From contig ML976663.1 in NCBI GenBank assembly GCA_010015655.1, positions 1,071,359 through 1,135,358 on the forward strand: a DNA stretch of 64,000 bases. The letters are read 5' to 3'. The notes beneath the pieces were generated by a model. That model made no database searches, had not been told where the DNA came from, and saw only the letters and a list, made by a program, of their open reading frames with translations. Positions 44,101 to 56,416 of this stretch are shown piece after piece (the stretch's first letter is position 1; each line of letters starts with the position of its first letter). Source of the stretch: Bimuria novae-zelandiae CBS 107.79. Taxonomy: Eukaryota; Ascomycota; Dothideomycetes; Pleosporales; Didymosphaeriaceae. The position numbers were made by a program, and so were the translations under genes.

Positions 44101-46250
44101 TAATAATAATATCTCGTACGCTATAAGTTACTTGTCCTTTAGAAAGAGCTTACTAAATACTTAAATAAAGGTTTTATTTAGGTAAGTAAGTCTAGTGCAG
44201 TCGTTTTAGTATTATTTACTAAAAAACGTAGTATAGGACTATACTTCTATATTAATTATGAAGTCCTAAACGCTATCTTAAAAAAGAACTAGTACTTTTT
44301 ACTATTGATTAGTAAAACCTTTTAGCTCCTCGCGAATACTAAATAGTTTAGTAAACTTAATATAATTTAAGCCTTCTATAAGCTTTAGATAATAAAAGGT
44401 GAGGAATAGGTAAGGAATTAAAAATAGTGTTTAGAACTTAATTTAGTTTATTAAATAGCTAGTAGTTCTTTTTAGCCTAACTAACGCGCCAAGTACGTTC
44501 TAGTAGTATATTAATTAGATACTAAGAGAGCACCTTAATAACTACTACTTAGCGTATATAGATAATGTTCTTATCTTCTCTAGTAGTAGCTAAAAAGACC
44601 ACGAAGAGAAAGGACGCACTATAATTTAAAAGTTAAAAGCTATAGAATTATATTTAAATATTAAGAAATCTAAATTTTACGTTAAAAAACTAAGTACCTT
44701 AAATTTATTATAAAAGTTAATAAGGGCATTAGCATAGACCTAGATAAAGTTTAAGTAATTTAAGAATAAAAGCTACTAATTTTAGTAAAAGGAGCCTAAA
44801 GCTTTGTAGGATTTATAAACTTTTATTAAAGATTTATATAAGGCTTCTCTAGCATAGTAAGCCCCCTTATAAAGCTTATTAGTAAAGGAGTAGAATTTAT
44901 TTAGAGATAAAAGTAATAGCACGTATTTAACTTCATAAAAATAGTATTCTATATAGACTCCGCGCTAGCCTACTTTAATCCTAAATAAAAATTAGTATTA
45001 GAAATAAACGGCTTTAGCTAGTTAATTAGGGGATACTTCTCTTAGTATAATAATAATAGGATTCTACGTCTAATAGCTTACTTCTTAGCAAAAAATAGCC
45101 TGGCAGAATATAACTATGCTATTGATAATAAAGAGATACTTATAGTTATTAAATACGTAAATAAATAAGACTATATATATTAAGTAGCAAAGCACCTTAC
45201 AGTCTACACTAATTATAAGAACCTTACGTATTTTGCTACTAGACGAAGGTTAAACAACCGGCACGTTTAATAGATAGATATACTTAGCTATATTAATATA
45301 ATATTTATATATTAACTAGGGTTAGTAAATACGAGTGCAAACGCTCTCTCCTAGAGGGACTACGACTTATTAAAGGATAGTAGAAATAATAAATTAAAAT
45401 TAAGGCACTTTACGCTTTTTAAAAGACTACTAAAAAATAGCCTAAAGTCTTTTATCTCCTAAACACCTATTATTATAGAGGAATCTAACTATATTAAAGC
45501 AGATAAAGACGTAGTGCTTACTTATCTAACACGTCCTAAACTACCTATATTAACCCTCTAAGGAGGTAATAACCCTACTAAATAATGCGAACTAGACTTT
45601 AATACTATATAATAAAAGGTAGAATATAATAAAGACAGCGTATATAGTAAAATAAAGGGCTATATTAAGAACAGGCTTAGGAAGTTCGAACCTAGATAAA
45701 AGTTATCTATTAGTATCTTAGAATATAGTATACATAACTAAGAGTACCTATACTATAGGTTAAGATAATAGATATTAAAATTAGAACTTTTATAAATAAA
45801 GCTAATAGTAGTCGCGCATAGTTCTTTAGCTTTAAGATACTTAAAATAAAAAAATACTTATAAAATTCTTGCTTAAAACTACTTTTTTTTTGAAATGTCT
45901 AACTAAGTAAGGTAGTGTATTAAGAACTATACTGTAGAGAGAAGTAAAATAGGAACTGCTAAAGCCCTGATTACTACCTAAATAAAAATAAAAGGATATT
46001 ACAGTAAACTTTATTACTATCATACCTAAAATTAATAGCTATAGGAATAGTATAGTAATTATAAATAGACTTAGTAAGAACCCTAATTTTATTAGTCTTT
46101 TAAATAATAATATATCAGTTATAATTACTTAATTACTAACTTAAGAAGACTAAGCTTTTTAAAAATAAAATTATTATTTTTAATACTAGCGTAATCGTTC
46201 TTAGCTAGATTACTAAGAAGTTTAGTCCTTTTAAAGCTTATAAAGTAATT
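44100..46250 (+). mobile_element. Ty3/Gypsy reverse transcriptase-RNase H remnant, plus strand
   Basis: Through many stops the plus strand reads as Gypsy RT, with a KGFI-x-VSKSSA-like start and LYFYINYEVLN near 44180-44290. A YVDN-type box (AYIDNVLIFSS) lies near 44556-44590. RNase H runs to about 45350, with AYFLAKNSLAEYNYAIDNKEIL near 45080 and YTNYKNLTYFATRRRLN near 45210. A GH-type integrase start may follow near 45720-45850. RIP-type decay is complete. Confidence 0.82.
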
Positions 46251-47599
46251 TTAAACCCTCTTTTATACTTTCTTTACTTTTTCTTGCTTCCTAACTTACC
46301 TTTTTACTATTCTAACCTTCTTCTTAGTTCTTTATTAGCCTAGGTATACGCACTTACTAACTTAATAAGCTTAGCTTTTAGTGTCTAATCTTACTACCCG
46401 CGATAATTAAGCATAAATATATTAATTATATTATCTATAAACGCGTCTATTAGTAGGTGCTAGCGGGTAGGACGGTGTCCTATAAGGAGTGCTATACTTA
46501 TAAGCTTACTAGCTACATTAGATAAGTATGCTTTAGTCTAACTTGTTTTAAATAACTTTAGAGTGTGTTCTACTAACTTCTTCCTTTATCTAAATTTAGC
46601 CTGCCCTTAATAAAGTTAGGTACGAAGGGTTCGCTAATATTATAATTATTAGTATAAGTTATCTTATAAATCAGATTTTAAAAAGTAGCTAGGAGTAAAA
46701 AGCTTTTCTTACTAACTTTAATACGTTTTATTATACTTATAAAGTTATTATTATTAATTATGATACCTTCTTTAAGAGCAAGACTACCACTATTTTAGGT
46801 CTTATTACTTTTTTTGTTAAGGCTATTTAGCTCTTAGAGCGTATTATTATTGCGATTAAGAAGACTTTTAACTTTCTTTAAGTTTATACTACTAACTTTA
46901 AAGCATTCTACTAAGAGTATAAATTTTTTTATAAGTTTCTTTTAAATACTAAAGCTATCTTTGAAGACTAACATTATATCACTCTTTAGTAAGTTTATAG
47001 TAGTAGATAAGGGTATTATAATAAATCGTTTTTAGATAATAGATAATGTTCTCGCGAGAGCTAATATACCTACTTAAGCCTACTAGGGCTTACGCTAGTA
47101 GCTTTAGGCTATTATAATTAAGAAGTATTTAAGTAAGGAGGATACTAGCTTCCTTAATCTTAATAGTATATTAGATAGCGGAGAGGAAGACCTAAACGTT
47201 ATTAAAAAAAGGTTTTACTATTTCTTTAGTAGCTAAGGACGCCCTTTTTACCTAGTTTCTTTTTTTCTTATTTTTAGTATACTTTTAAGGCTCCCTTCTT
47301 TTATAAGGGTTATCCCTTATTATTATGAAACCTATTTAGTTCTCTTATTATTCTTAATAGTTCTAAAGATTTTTAGGTTACTTTTTTAAAATTTCTTTTT
47401 AACCTCCTTTTCTAAGCAGATAGGATTACTTATACTTCCTTTTAGCCTAATTCTTAGTCCTATCTAATACTTAATTTTATCTCTTAATAATATTATTCCT
47501 GCCCTTATCTTAGATACTTTTATCTAGCTAAGTTTTTTTTAGCTTAGTAAAATAGGCATCGTAGAGCCTTCTTTAGGTCTTAATAAAAGCTTATTTAGG
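46251..47599. other. AT-rich decayed transposon sequence, orientation unclear
   Basis: Pyrimidine-rich on the plus strand, with no domain I can assign; possibly gag or LTR material of either flanking Gypsy element. Confidence 0.4.
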
Positions 47600-49656
47600 G
47601 GACATTACAATTGAATCCTATTAAGAGTTTTCTATTATAATTTTAATTTAGCTTAGTAAACTTCTATTAATATTTTAACGTAGTAGCTTATTTAAGATTC
47701 TTATAAGATTTTTAAGTTCTTTAAAAGTAGTTTTTTTTTATTACTAGGTATTCTACTCTCTTGCCTTTATAGGATTAACCTTCTTTATACATATTAACTA
47801 TACTAGACTTTTTCTCCCCTTATTTTATTATAATTGCTTCGGACTAAGCGTTATTAGTGATTTAGCTAACGAGAGGATTTAATAAGGCTAACTTTAGCCT
47901 ATTTAAGTAGAACCTTAGTTGCATGTTCGGCGGGATATCTAGTTCTACTATATAAGAGTTTATTACCTTCCTTATAGTAAACTTTTTTTACTTTTAGTTA
48001 AGCTTCTTACTTAGACGCTATTTTTAAAAGTTATCTTTATACTTTAGCTATACTTTATCTCCTTCCTTTAAGATTAGAGCGTTTTTACGTTAATAGTTTA
48101 TTAGGCGCTTTTTTTCTTATTAAGCTATTATTATTTTTACCTAGGTAAAGTTAAAAACTTTTTTAAACCTTTTTATTATTACTTTTGTAGCCTTCTTTAC
48201 GTTAGTTTTAAGCCTTAAGGCTAATTCCCATGTCCTAAAGTTCTTAACTAGTTTAATATTCTAGCTATAGGATAGGAAAAATAAGCTAACTCCTATTAAT
48301 ATAGCTTTTCGCCCTTTAATAGCTATCTAAGCTATAAGAAGCTACTTTATCTAAGTATCGTATTACTAGTTATAATATGCCTAGAGGTAGGCTTTAAGAA
48401 TAGAGTTCATTTATTTTATCTACCTATTTGTCTCTAGATGCTTTGCTATAGATAGTCTTTAGTTAATACCTACTTATTTGTAAAGTGTAGTCTAAACTTT
48501 GCTTACGAACTGTTCCCCGCGGTCTAATATAATAGAGGAGGAAACGAAGTAGTCTACTGCTTAGTATTAAAAGTATACTATTATAACTATAGGAATAATG
48601 TTTTCTTTATTTTATTATTAAAATTAATAGTATACTTTTAATATTTAAAAGTCTTTATCGCAAGGGTATTGTGCGAAGGGCAAGCTATTTTATTAAAATA
48701 AAAAGAGGAATTAGATTATAAAGTTAAAGAAGACAAGGCTAAAAGTAAGTTATTATAGTATATAAAGTTAAAATAAAAAAGAGAGAGCATAAAAAAGTAA
48801 GATTTAAAAGCTAGATAAAAAGTAATTTTATATATATAGTAATAAGCAAACGCTCTAGCGCAAACACACTACTATAATAACTACTTATAGTAAGAATATA
48901 AAATTAAACACGGGAGAACAGAACTAGTAAAAAGATTATAATAATAAAAGGATTATAAGTAGATAATAAAATAACTATAAAGCTATACAACAAGATAAAA
49001 CGCGAAGATTTTTCTGTATCCTTCATAAAGGAAAAGGAGGTATAAAATAAGCTACGCCTAGTTATTATATTAGATTTTTAAATCTTAGTTATATAAACTT
49101 TAAATATATAAGTTTAATAACTAAAGCTTAACTTTGAACTTTCTATTAAACTTATAAGTATTCTTCTAGCACCTTTAGCTCCTTGAGCAACCAGCCCCTT
49201 ACAATTTTAGTATCTTAGTAACTAGTTTAAGATACTATTATTTTATAAAGGATATTCTAAGTTAGCAAAGGCCATAATAGTCTATTTTAGCTATTTATTA
49301 ATATAGTTCTAAAATTTGATTACACGTACACACATATTGTAAAATAAATTGTACTATATTTTAATGTTATAGTTAATAGATAACTGTTTTTTAGATATTA
49401 GGTGTTCTTATATAGTAATAAAACGCTTTTAACGCTATAATAATGCGTCTATAGCGATGCAGATAGCTCGAATCTAGTAATTAATTAGCTTATAATAAAT
49501 ATATATAATAAAAGCGTACATACTTCGCGAAGGGAATTTAGGACTAATATTTACGCCTCTATACCTTGAATATAGTGTCTTTATAGCGTTTCCCTATCTA
49601 CGAGCTTAATGGACGCTACTAGCTTAAGATACTAAATAATATCTTAAATAGTAAGG

Positions 49657-49888
49657 TGTCATGAGAGGCTACAGGTTGCTGAATTAGGAACTCAGAGAGC
49701 TTGATTAACTAGACTACTACGTATATACTCAGGTGTAATACAAGAGGGTAGCTAAGTAGCAGAAATATAGGCAGATAAAGCTATATAGATAGGGGCTATA
49801 AATAAAACATGTAAAGGTATATAGGCTAGCGCTAGTGCTTTAGTAATAGCGTAGCTAAGGTATTGCGGATACCGGAGGTATCGTGACA
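49657..49888. mobile_element. LTR-like segment with TGTCA...TGACA ends
   Basis: 232 bp, beginning TGTCATGAGAGG and ending GGTATCGTGACA, perfect 5-bp inverted termini. Moderately GC-normal. No target duplication (TAAGG versus CCTGA), so it may have lost its partner or be a rearranged copy. Confidence 0.55.
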
Positions 49889-49918
49889 CCTGACTCATTT
49901 ACCAGCCTATACGCGGTT

Positions 49919-50358
49919 AGGCTTGTAAATGGATTGGGGTTGAGTTGGGGTTGGGTCAGATCCGCACGAACTAGAACACCCAAAATCTAACCTTTACTTC
50001 TTAATATCTTACTTAATACTAGAGATATATTAATGCGAATGTAATATAAGATATATATATATATATATAATCATATATTATAATTTGGAGAAATTCTATT
50101 TACTTTAGCCCTATGTTTTTCTAATTATTTATTAAAAAAAAACCTATAAAGAATAGGTAAAGTAGACTTTGGTGTAATTAAAATTACCTAATATTTTAAT
50201 ATATCATTCTTTATATATATATGCACCATATGTAATATTTTCTTTAATATATCTCTAGTATTAGGTAAGATATTACTAATTAAAGGTTAGATTTTTAGTG
50301 TTTTAGTCCGTGCGAATCTGACCCAATCCCAACCTAACCCTAACCCATTTACAAGCCT
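49919..50358. mobile_element. 440-bp foldback/MITE-like element with long inverted repeats and 9-bp duplication
   Basis: The left arm begins AGGCTTGTAAATGGATTGGG. The right arm, reversed, begins AGGCTTGTAAATGGGTTAGG, and the arms stay alignable for about 130 bp. ATACGCGGT flanks both ends, at 49909-49917 and 50359-50367. A 9-bp duplication is typical of Mutator-like elements (established knowledge). There is no coding capacity. A related end occurs near 42300 (CGCTTATAAATGGATTAAG). Confidence 0.75.
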
Positions 50359-51010
50359 ATACGCGGTCTGTACTATAGTAATTTCCTTATAAATTATTAA
50401 GTATTTATACTTACTTAATCTATTAATTACTACTATAACATTAATATACTCCTTTAACTCTAGCAGGCCTACTATAAAATTTATGAAAATATATTCCTAA
50501 CGTCTCTCTATAATAGGTAGGGGCGTTAGTAATTTATAATACTTATTACGGGAGAACTTTATTTTATAGTATATATTGTAGTAGGCTACGTATTACTTTA
50601 CTATTTAAAATATTCTTAGCTAGCAATACTTTCTTTAAAGTATCTTAAGCGTCTTACCTCTACCTAAGTAACTATTTATAAGTGAGTTATGTACGTGGCG
50701 CATAAGCTTAATCTTAAGTTTATTTTAATTAGGTATTATTATATAATTATAATATTGTACATAATTATTTCTATTATTATTAAAATTAACTTTTATGACG
50801 CATTCGCCTCTTGCGGAATATTGTATATTATTTACTTATTTATACTAGGTAAGTTATTATAATTTCTTTTAGTACACCTAGGGGTATTACTTTAGATTAC
50901 TAATATAGTATAGTTAGGAGGTATATAGCGTAGTCGCGGAAAAAAAAGTATAAAAAGAATCTTTAATTAATTACCGTTTTTTTAAAAGGATAAGAAAAGG
51001 ATTTAAATTA

Positions 51011-51178
51011 TAATATACTTTATAGTAAGTAATTTAGATTCAGATAAACGTGTTTATTAGATAAATCTTTAGGGATTTAGGTAAGGAGCTACAGAAGCAT
51101 ATATATACTATATTACGTGACCTGGCCCAGGGTTGCTCAAGGGGCTACCTTAGAGCCTGGTCGGGAATGCTCCTGACA
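51011..51178 (-). mobile_element. Gypsy-type LTR, RIP-damaged copy
   Basis: On the minus strand it begins TGTCAGGAGCATTCCC, has a GGTCACGTAATATAG segment and a TATATATGC box, and aligns along its length with 42658-42856. The two are too dissimilar, and lack a shared target duplication, to prove they bound one element. It lies upstream of the minus-strand integrase remnant. Confidence 0.7.
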
Positions 51179-51531
51179 AGTGAAAAGTAAAAGTAAAAGT
51201 AAAAGTAAAAAAATTAATATTATCAATTAATTAATTACAAAAATTTTAACTATATACGTATTTCTGCGTAACGTTGAATAATTTATCTAACAGCTCTGCA
51301 TTAAAGAGCGGCGGTTTGCTACGTAATTAAGCATATGATGACGTTTTCGTCGCACTGGTATGCGGGGTCTACATCCGTACGATGTTGAATAGACTTTATG
51401 TTGATTGCGGTGCACAAATCGATAGCTCCCGTGCCCTAATATTCTTTCGTACCTGGCCGATTCAAACGCATGACTCGTGGTCGAATCGATCCCTACACGC
51501 CCTAGAGACTGTTGATGCCCCCATTGTCGCG

Positions 51532-52089
51532 TTACATGGAGCCCAGTGTCCCCTTGACCGCCTGCCCCGAAGCCTGATCATCGCAAAACATGACGTCCAG
51601 CCACTGTGCATCGCCACCTCCACAGGACTTCGTCTCTTCCTTACCAGCCACGCCGCCACCATCCCTCCATACCATCCTTGAACACCCCTTTCCTGGCCTG
51701 ATGAAGCCCCCAACACTCACAGTGTGCCCCTTGAAAGGCACAGCAGCTGTATTCTTCAGGGTATAGAAAAGCGTTTGTGGCAGGTCCTCGGGCGGCAGGA
51801 CGGCCTGAAACGACATGGCCGGTGTGGTTCCATCGTTGACATTCTCATCGATCGTGATATCGATCTTGAGAGAACGGAAACGGGACGATGGGATGGTGAC
51901 CGAGCCGTTGAGACCGGGTGCGAGTGTCCCTTTCAAGACGTGGTCGATACGCTTCTCCCAGAGGTAGACCGGCCAGGCGCACCAGTTATAGAACCGAATA
52001 GAGGGGTTTTGTGTGTTCGTGGCTGCTCCCGCTGGTAAGGTTGCCGCTTGAATAAGCAAGAGAGGGAGGACTGAAAATGCGCGAAGCAT
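51532..52089 (-). CDS. BYS1-like small secreted protein
   Basis: A single exon of 185 residues. A signal peptide (MLRAFSVLPLLLIQAATLPAGA) precedes IRFYNWCAWPVYLWEKRID, a beta-rich BYS1-like body with TLFYTLKNTAAVPFKGHTVSVGGF, and the shared terminus WLDVMFCDDQASGQ. It is the closest relative in the window to the gene at 39729 (PFKGHT, VGG and WLDVMFCDDQA in common), but it lacks that gene's intron. No nonsense codons are seen although RIP tracts begin about 300 bp away. Location inferred extracellular; function unknown. Confidence 0.87.
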   Translation of the reverse strand: MLRAFSVLPLLLIQAATLPAGAATNTQNPSIRFYNWCAWPVYLWEKRIDHVLKGTLAPGLNGSVTIPSSRFRSLKIDITIDENVNDGTTPAMSFQAVLPPEDLPQTLFYTLKNTAAVPFKGHTVSVGGFIRPGKGCSRMVWRDGGGVAGKEETKSCGGGDAQWLDVMFCDDQASGQAVKGTLGSM

Positions 52090-53023
52090 TCTGAAAGGTT
52101 TCGAGAAGATGTCGGGCAGTATTTGAAGATGACTTTGTTCGGGAAGTCCAGATTTAAGTACTCAGGTCGAAGCTGAGCCATGAAGGAGAGCAGGTAGATG
52201 TTACGAGCGAGTGATACATGGCGTGCAAATGAAATACCGCGAATCCATCACAGTAACGACGAAACCTATCACGGCTTAGCACTTTATGCGGACCTTTCAT
52301 GTAGCAGTATGATCTCCTCAAGAGGTTAGGACTCGTTAATTCCAGTATAGAGTTTTGTGACAGGATCTTACTATTTGATCCTGTTGTGTGGAGCTGCCTA
52401 ACAGAAATAGGTCGGGTACAGACTATATCCAGTTGCATCACGGTAGCAGACCGTGTATGTTGGACGATTGCGTGGCTATGTGTTATTGGAATCCCGTAGC
52501 ATGTTTTGTTTACTACCGTGACGATATGACACGGTGATTTCAGCAAATGAAGACCTAGCCCTATTCTTGGGCGGACTGCGCAGGTGGGATGAGGCAGGAT
52601 AGATTTGGGACCAGGAACGGAGATGCGAAGATCGACGGAACACAATTGAGATGACCGCAGCTTTAAAACAGGTGAGAAACGCATCAATTGCGTGCGCGGT
52701 CTGGCCCTTTCGTGTAAGAACGTGCACGTGCGTTTAGTTGAACCCTTGAGGGGGAAGGCGCTAAGGGTCTACTGGATGGAAGGTGCCCCAGAGCAGGGAT
52801 GCCCCATCTGAGGCTACGGTAGAGTACGATGCGGGCGATGAATTGGATATTAGAGTGCAAAGAATAAATCGAGCGAAGGAAGTTTACGTATGCAAAATGA
52901 CCAAGTTGTTTTTTAGCGAAGTGTAACGAATTCCTCCTCCACCCTCTCTCACCGCCACAACATTTCCTGCCTACAGTACAGCTCTGTGACCAACTCATTG
53001 GGCGCTTCCTATACGCCGTTCAT
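52090..53023. other. Intergenic sequence between two BYS1-like genes
   Basis: Balanced composition. A 177-codon minus-strand open stretch (52154-52687) lacks coding character and family resemblance and overlaps another open frame. Treated as promoter and spacer. Confidence 0.4.
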
Positions 53024-53494
53024 TTAGTACCCAATGTCGAGCCACAAGTCGCCCGGGCGTGGAGATCCGATCGTATTCTGCGGATGCGCATGCCCATCCC
53101 ACCAATCATTGTCGCCGCCTGGACCGCCCAGCTTCGTCCTTTTGCCGTCGAACGGATAGGAGAGGTAGATGCCAATGTCGTAGTAGATCCAACCCTGGGG
53201 ATGTTTGTTGTATCCAAGAGTGAGGACACCCTTGCCCGCGATATCAATATCATATTCCTCTGCAGTGATTTTGATAGCGACTCCGTATTGGTCGGTCTGC
53301 GGAAGGGTCGAGCTGCCGTAAGGTTCGATTTTCGTAGTGGAGGTGCGACTGCCATCTCCGGTAACTTGAGTATACCAAATGGGCGTTGATAGATGGTTGT
53401 TGATGAAAACCGATTCGGCATGGACAAGGGCGGCTAGAGTCGCGAGGCCAGGAAGAAGAGCTAGAAGACGCATTGCGAGGAGAACGGTTCGCAA
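53024..53494 (-). CDS. BYS1-like small secreted protein, divergent
   Basis: A single exon of 156 residues. Signal peptide (MRTVLLAMRLLALLPGLATLAALVHA) followed by ESVFINNHLSTPIWYTQVTGDGS, then QYGVAIKITAEEYDID, GVLTLGYNKHPQGWIYYDIG and a terminal PRPGDLWLDIGY. The order of beta-strand motifs (NN...PI/DVY, GVAIK, L.LGY, I.YDIG) matches BYS1-type domains more than thaumatins, and is closer to the N-terminus of the 29537 protein (VTNNC, GIAIKVS) than to the other two small ones. There are no cysteines in the mature part, which is unusual for secreted effectors. Confidence 0.8.
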   Translation of the reverse strand: MRTVLLAMRLLALLPGLATLAALVHAESVFINNHLSTPIWYTQVTGDGSRTSTTKIEPYGSSTLPQTDQYGVAIKITAEEYDIDIAGKGVLTLGYNKHPQGWIYYDIGIYLSYPFDGKRTKLGGPGGDNDWWDGHAHPQNTIGSPRPGDLWLDIGY

Positions 53495-54809
53495 AGCTGT
53501 AATCGGTGGGGTAGAATGGTACTAACAAGATCGAATAGAGAAATAACTGAGAAGTGTCTGGTCTTGGGACTGTGAGCTTGCAGAATTAGATCGCGGGTTG
53601 CAATCTCTTCTTTATACCTGACCAGGCCTAGGCTGACTACCCATTCTCAGAGTCAGCAAACAGAATGCAGGGGATATAGGTTGTCGTTGCACACGGTCCA
53701 TCATGCGGAATCAGTCAAACTTTGGACGGTGGCTGTGCGCCAGGGCTGTCTAAGGAATGGTCCTGCGCCATTTTGGCACATTATCCGAGCATGGCAGTAC
53801 AATGTAGGTGCCCACCTTCCTCGGGGGTCCATGAGCGTGAGAAAGAGCGTTTAGCGTGATTCATAGCTCGTAAAACGGTGCTCATAGGCGAACAGGTGTT
53901 CTATGTAGCATGGAGCCACAACGTAAGTGGACGGGTCGTGGCATGCGCACTCGATTGAATCCGGCGCCTAGGTCGGCATCACGACCGCTAACGGTCCAAT
54001 CGCTGTGGGAGGTGAATCGCCTCACTACAGGCGGCGGGTTTGATGCCCAAAGGTTAAGACACTGAGTTGTCATGTGAACATTGTCGGTGAGTGATATTCA
54101 CTACTGTGGCGAACAGCAGACCCAAGCGTAAGCACTTGTTTATTGACGGGTGTAGCCTATATGCTTGTAACAGACCTGTCAAATGTCAAAATCGTGCTCT
54201 GCGTAGCATCTGGCGTTCTGCAACGAATACATGCTACGTATAAAGTTCATTGATAAGCTACGTAGGGTATATAAAAGCGCCATTCGGTACCGCTGAGCGT
54301 GATATGTGACCTATCATAATGAGATGATTTTCTAAAGGCCAACCCTTGTACTGGTGTAATGTTGTTTAGAGCGAGACGAAGCATGCGTTCGCGGTGTTGA
54401 GGTCAGTGTAGTGCGTGCGAAGGTTCTATAGCCAAAACAAAGGCAGCTCAAAAGCAGAGCAGTGTAACACAAGAGTGCTAACATGGCAAGTCCAAGGTTG
54501 CTCAGACGGACGTGATGGCGGAGTTGCGGGGGTTTCTAGGGTAATAGAAGGGAGGCACGTCGCACTTGAGCTTGTTTTCTTATCTATCTCATCTCCGAGC
54601 CATCTGCATCATCGCCGATATATCCGCGATGACGATAGCTGTTAAGCCGTAAAGGGCCGATTCGATACCTCGGCTCAAGCGGTGGCGTACTTCGCATCTT
54701 CTGGACAAGAGCGCGCAGGAATGCCGCCATGTGACAGTCGTCCTAGAACAACAATTCGCTATAGGCATACTCCTTTCGTACTGAAGACGAACCTGCGTGT
54801 TTTGTTATC
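53495..54809. other. Intergenic region, no gene recognised
   Basis: Balanced composition with only short unconvincing frames. It contains the divergent promoters of the 53024 gene (minus) and the thiolase (plus). Confidence 0.45.
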
Positions 54810-56169
54810 ATGTCGGCTGCTCTCCGTACGTCCTTCCGAATGGCTTCACGGCCACAGCAAGCTGCTCAGCGCCTTGCCAGCATCCAGCGACAGTTCAGCT
54901 CGTCAGCGCCACAGAGGAAAGAGGTCAGAGATGCATATATATTAAGCGCGAGTCGGACACCGACTGGAGTGGTAGGTTATCCATTTGCACGTATGCGAAA
55001 CCAGCGCTGATATGTGACAGTTCAACGGCGCATTTACAACCGTATCCGCAACCCAGCTCGGCGCCACGGCTATAAAATCCGCCCTTGAAAAGTCAAAAGT
55101 CCCGATATCCTCCATCGATTCCGTATACATGGGCAACGTGCTCAGTGCAGGTGTTGGGCAAGCTCCTGCACGACAAGCCGCCATCTTCGCTGGCCTCCCT
55201 ACAAACATCGAGGCTACGACAGTGAATAAAGTCTGCTCGTCCGGATTGAAGGCGGTCAATCTCGCAGCACAAACAATCGAGCTTGGACAGGCGGAGGCAC
55301 AGGTGGCAGGAGGGTTCGAGAACATGACAAGAGTGCCATACTACCTCAACCGCGCGAGCCAACAGCCGCCGTTCGGCCACCAGCAGTTGCACGATGGCTT
55401 GATCGGCGATGGACTGTGGGATGTGTACAACCAGATCCACATGGGCAACTGTGCGGAGAATACGGTGAAGAAGTACCAGCTGACGCGGGAAGAGCAGGAC
55501 GAGTTCGCCATTCTGACATACAAGCGCGCGCAGGCAGCGTGGAAAGATGGCCTATTTAAAGACGAAGTCGTACCGGTGACGGTAAAGTCCAAGAAGGGCG
55601 AAACCGTCGTATCGGAAGACGAGGGCTACAACAAGCTGAAGCTGGAAAAGGTGCCAACGTTGAAGCCGGCGTTCGTCCGAGATGGCAGCGGCAGCGTCAC
55701 AGCAGCGAACAGCTCTGCCTTCAGCGACGGCGGATCCGCGCTGGTGCTCGGCAGCAAGGAGATCGCCAAGCAGTACGGCAAAGACAGCCGCGTTCTCGCG
55801 AAGATCGTCACCTACGCCGACGCGGCCGTGGACCCTATCGACTTCCCGATCGCGCCCTCCGCCGTCGTCGAGAAATTGCTCAAGCAGTCTGGTCTCTCCA
55901 AGTCTGAAATTGCCGTCTGGGAGTTCAACGAAGCTTTCGCCGCCGTTATCAAGGCCAACGCGAAGATCCTTGGTCTGGGCATTGATAATGTGAATCCGAG
56001 AGGCGGGGCTATTGCACTTGGACACGCGCTGGGTAGCTCCGGAAGTAGGATACTGGTCACGCTGCTGCACCAGCTAGAAGTGGGACAGTATGGCATCGCA
56101 GCCATCTGCAACGGCGGAGGTGCAGCGACTGGCATCATCGTGCAACGAGTATCGCCAGATCAGCTCTAA
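54810..56169 (+). CDS. Acetyl-CoA C-acetyltransferase (thiolase), mitochondrial-type
   Basis: Condenses two acetyl-CoA to acetoacetyl-CoA or runs the reverse cleavage. Exons 54810-54971 and 55021-56169 with a 49-bp GTAGGT...CAG intron give 436 residues. An N-terminal Arg/Ser/Gln-rich leader ([20 protein letters not shown], then RQFSSS) suggests mitochondrial import, which favours the ketone-body or isoleucine-degradation paralogue over the cytosolic ergosterol enzyme. Catalytic signatures are complete: [11 protein letters not shown] with the acyl-accepting Cys, [17 protein letters not shown] with the His, and the CNGGGAATG loop. The splice restores [18 protein letters not shown] second ATG at 54840 could be used. 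Intact. Confidence 0.93.
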
Positions 56170-56416
56170 GCCCTTCTCTGCGCTTTTCATCGTTTCAATC
56201 CAAGCACCGCGTTCAGGGCATAGGTATCTAGGTAGGTAGGCATATAAAAACAAATGTAAATCTGCAACTTGACTAGCCTGTAAAGCCTCTCGCGCCTTCT
56301 CTCTGACGCGTCCCGCTGCCCTTGATAGATTCGCTCCTCCTTCCTAATTGCCCAGGCAAAATGAAAGCCATTCGTTAACTGTATAAAGAGGAGGCCTGCC
56401 AAAAAGCGAAATTCAT

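Larger units (their letters stand above)
47600..50720 (-). mobile_element. Ty3/Gypsy integrase remnant on the minus strand, interrupted by later insertions
   Basis: The minus strand reads the integrase N-terminal and core start at 50700-50380 (TLKILKKVLLAKNILNSKV, then VIVVINRLSKYKYLI). It resumes near 48560-48360 with an RPRGTVRKQSLDYTL block and a K-x-VDKINELYS block. A GDKV-x-LKYKDNF C-terminal block follows near 48060. The gap between the halves holds an LTR (49657-49888), a foldback element (49919-50358) and about 1 kb of unassigned AT-rich sequence. The reverse transcriptase expected upstream is missing. Confidence 0.72.

Noticed and set aside
42658..51178. The two Gypsy LTRs as ends of a single 8.5-kb element
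   Set aside because: They differ greatly, share no target duplication, and each seems to be followed by its own internal junction on the same side; pol fragments between them run in both directions.
51183..51210. AAAAGT simple repeat as a regulatory array
   Set aside because: A four-copy microsatellite next to an LTR; nothing suggests a regulatory role.
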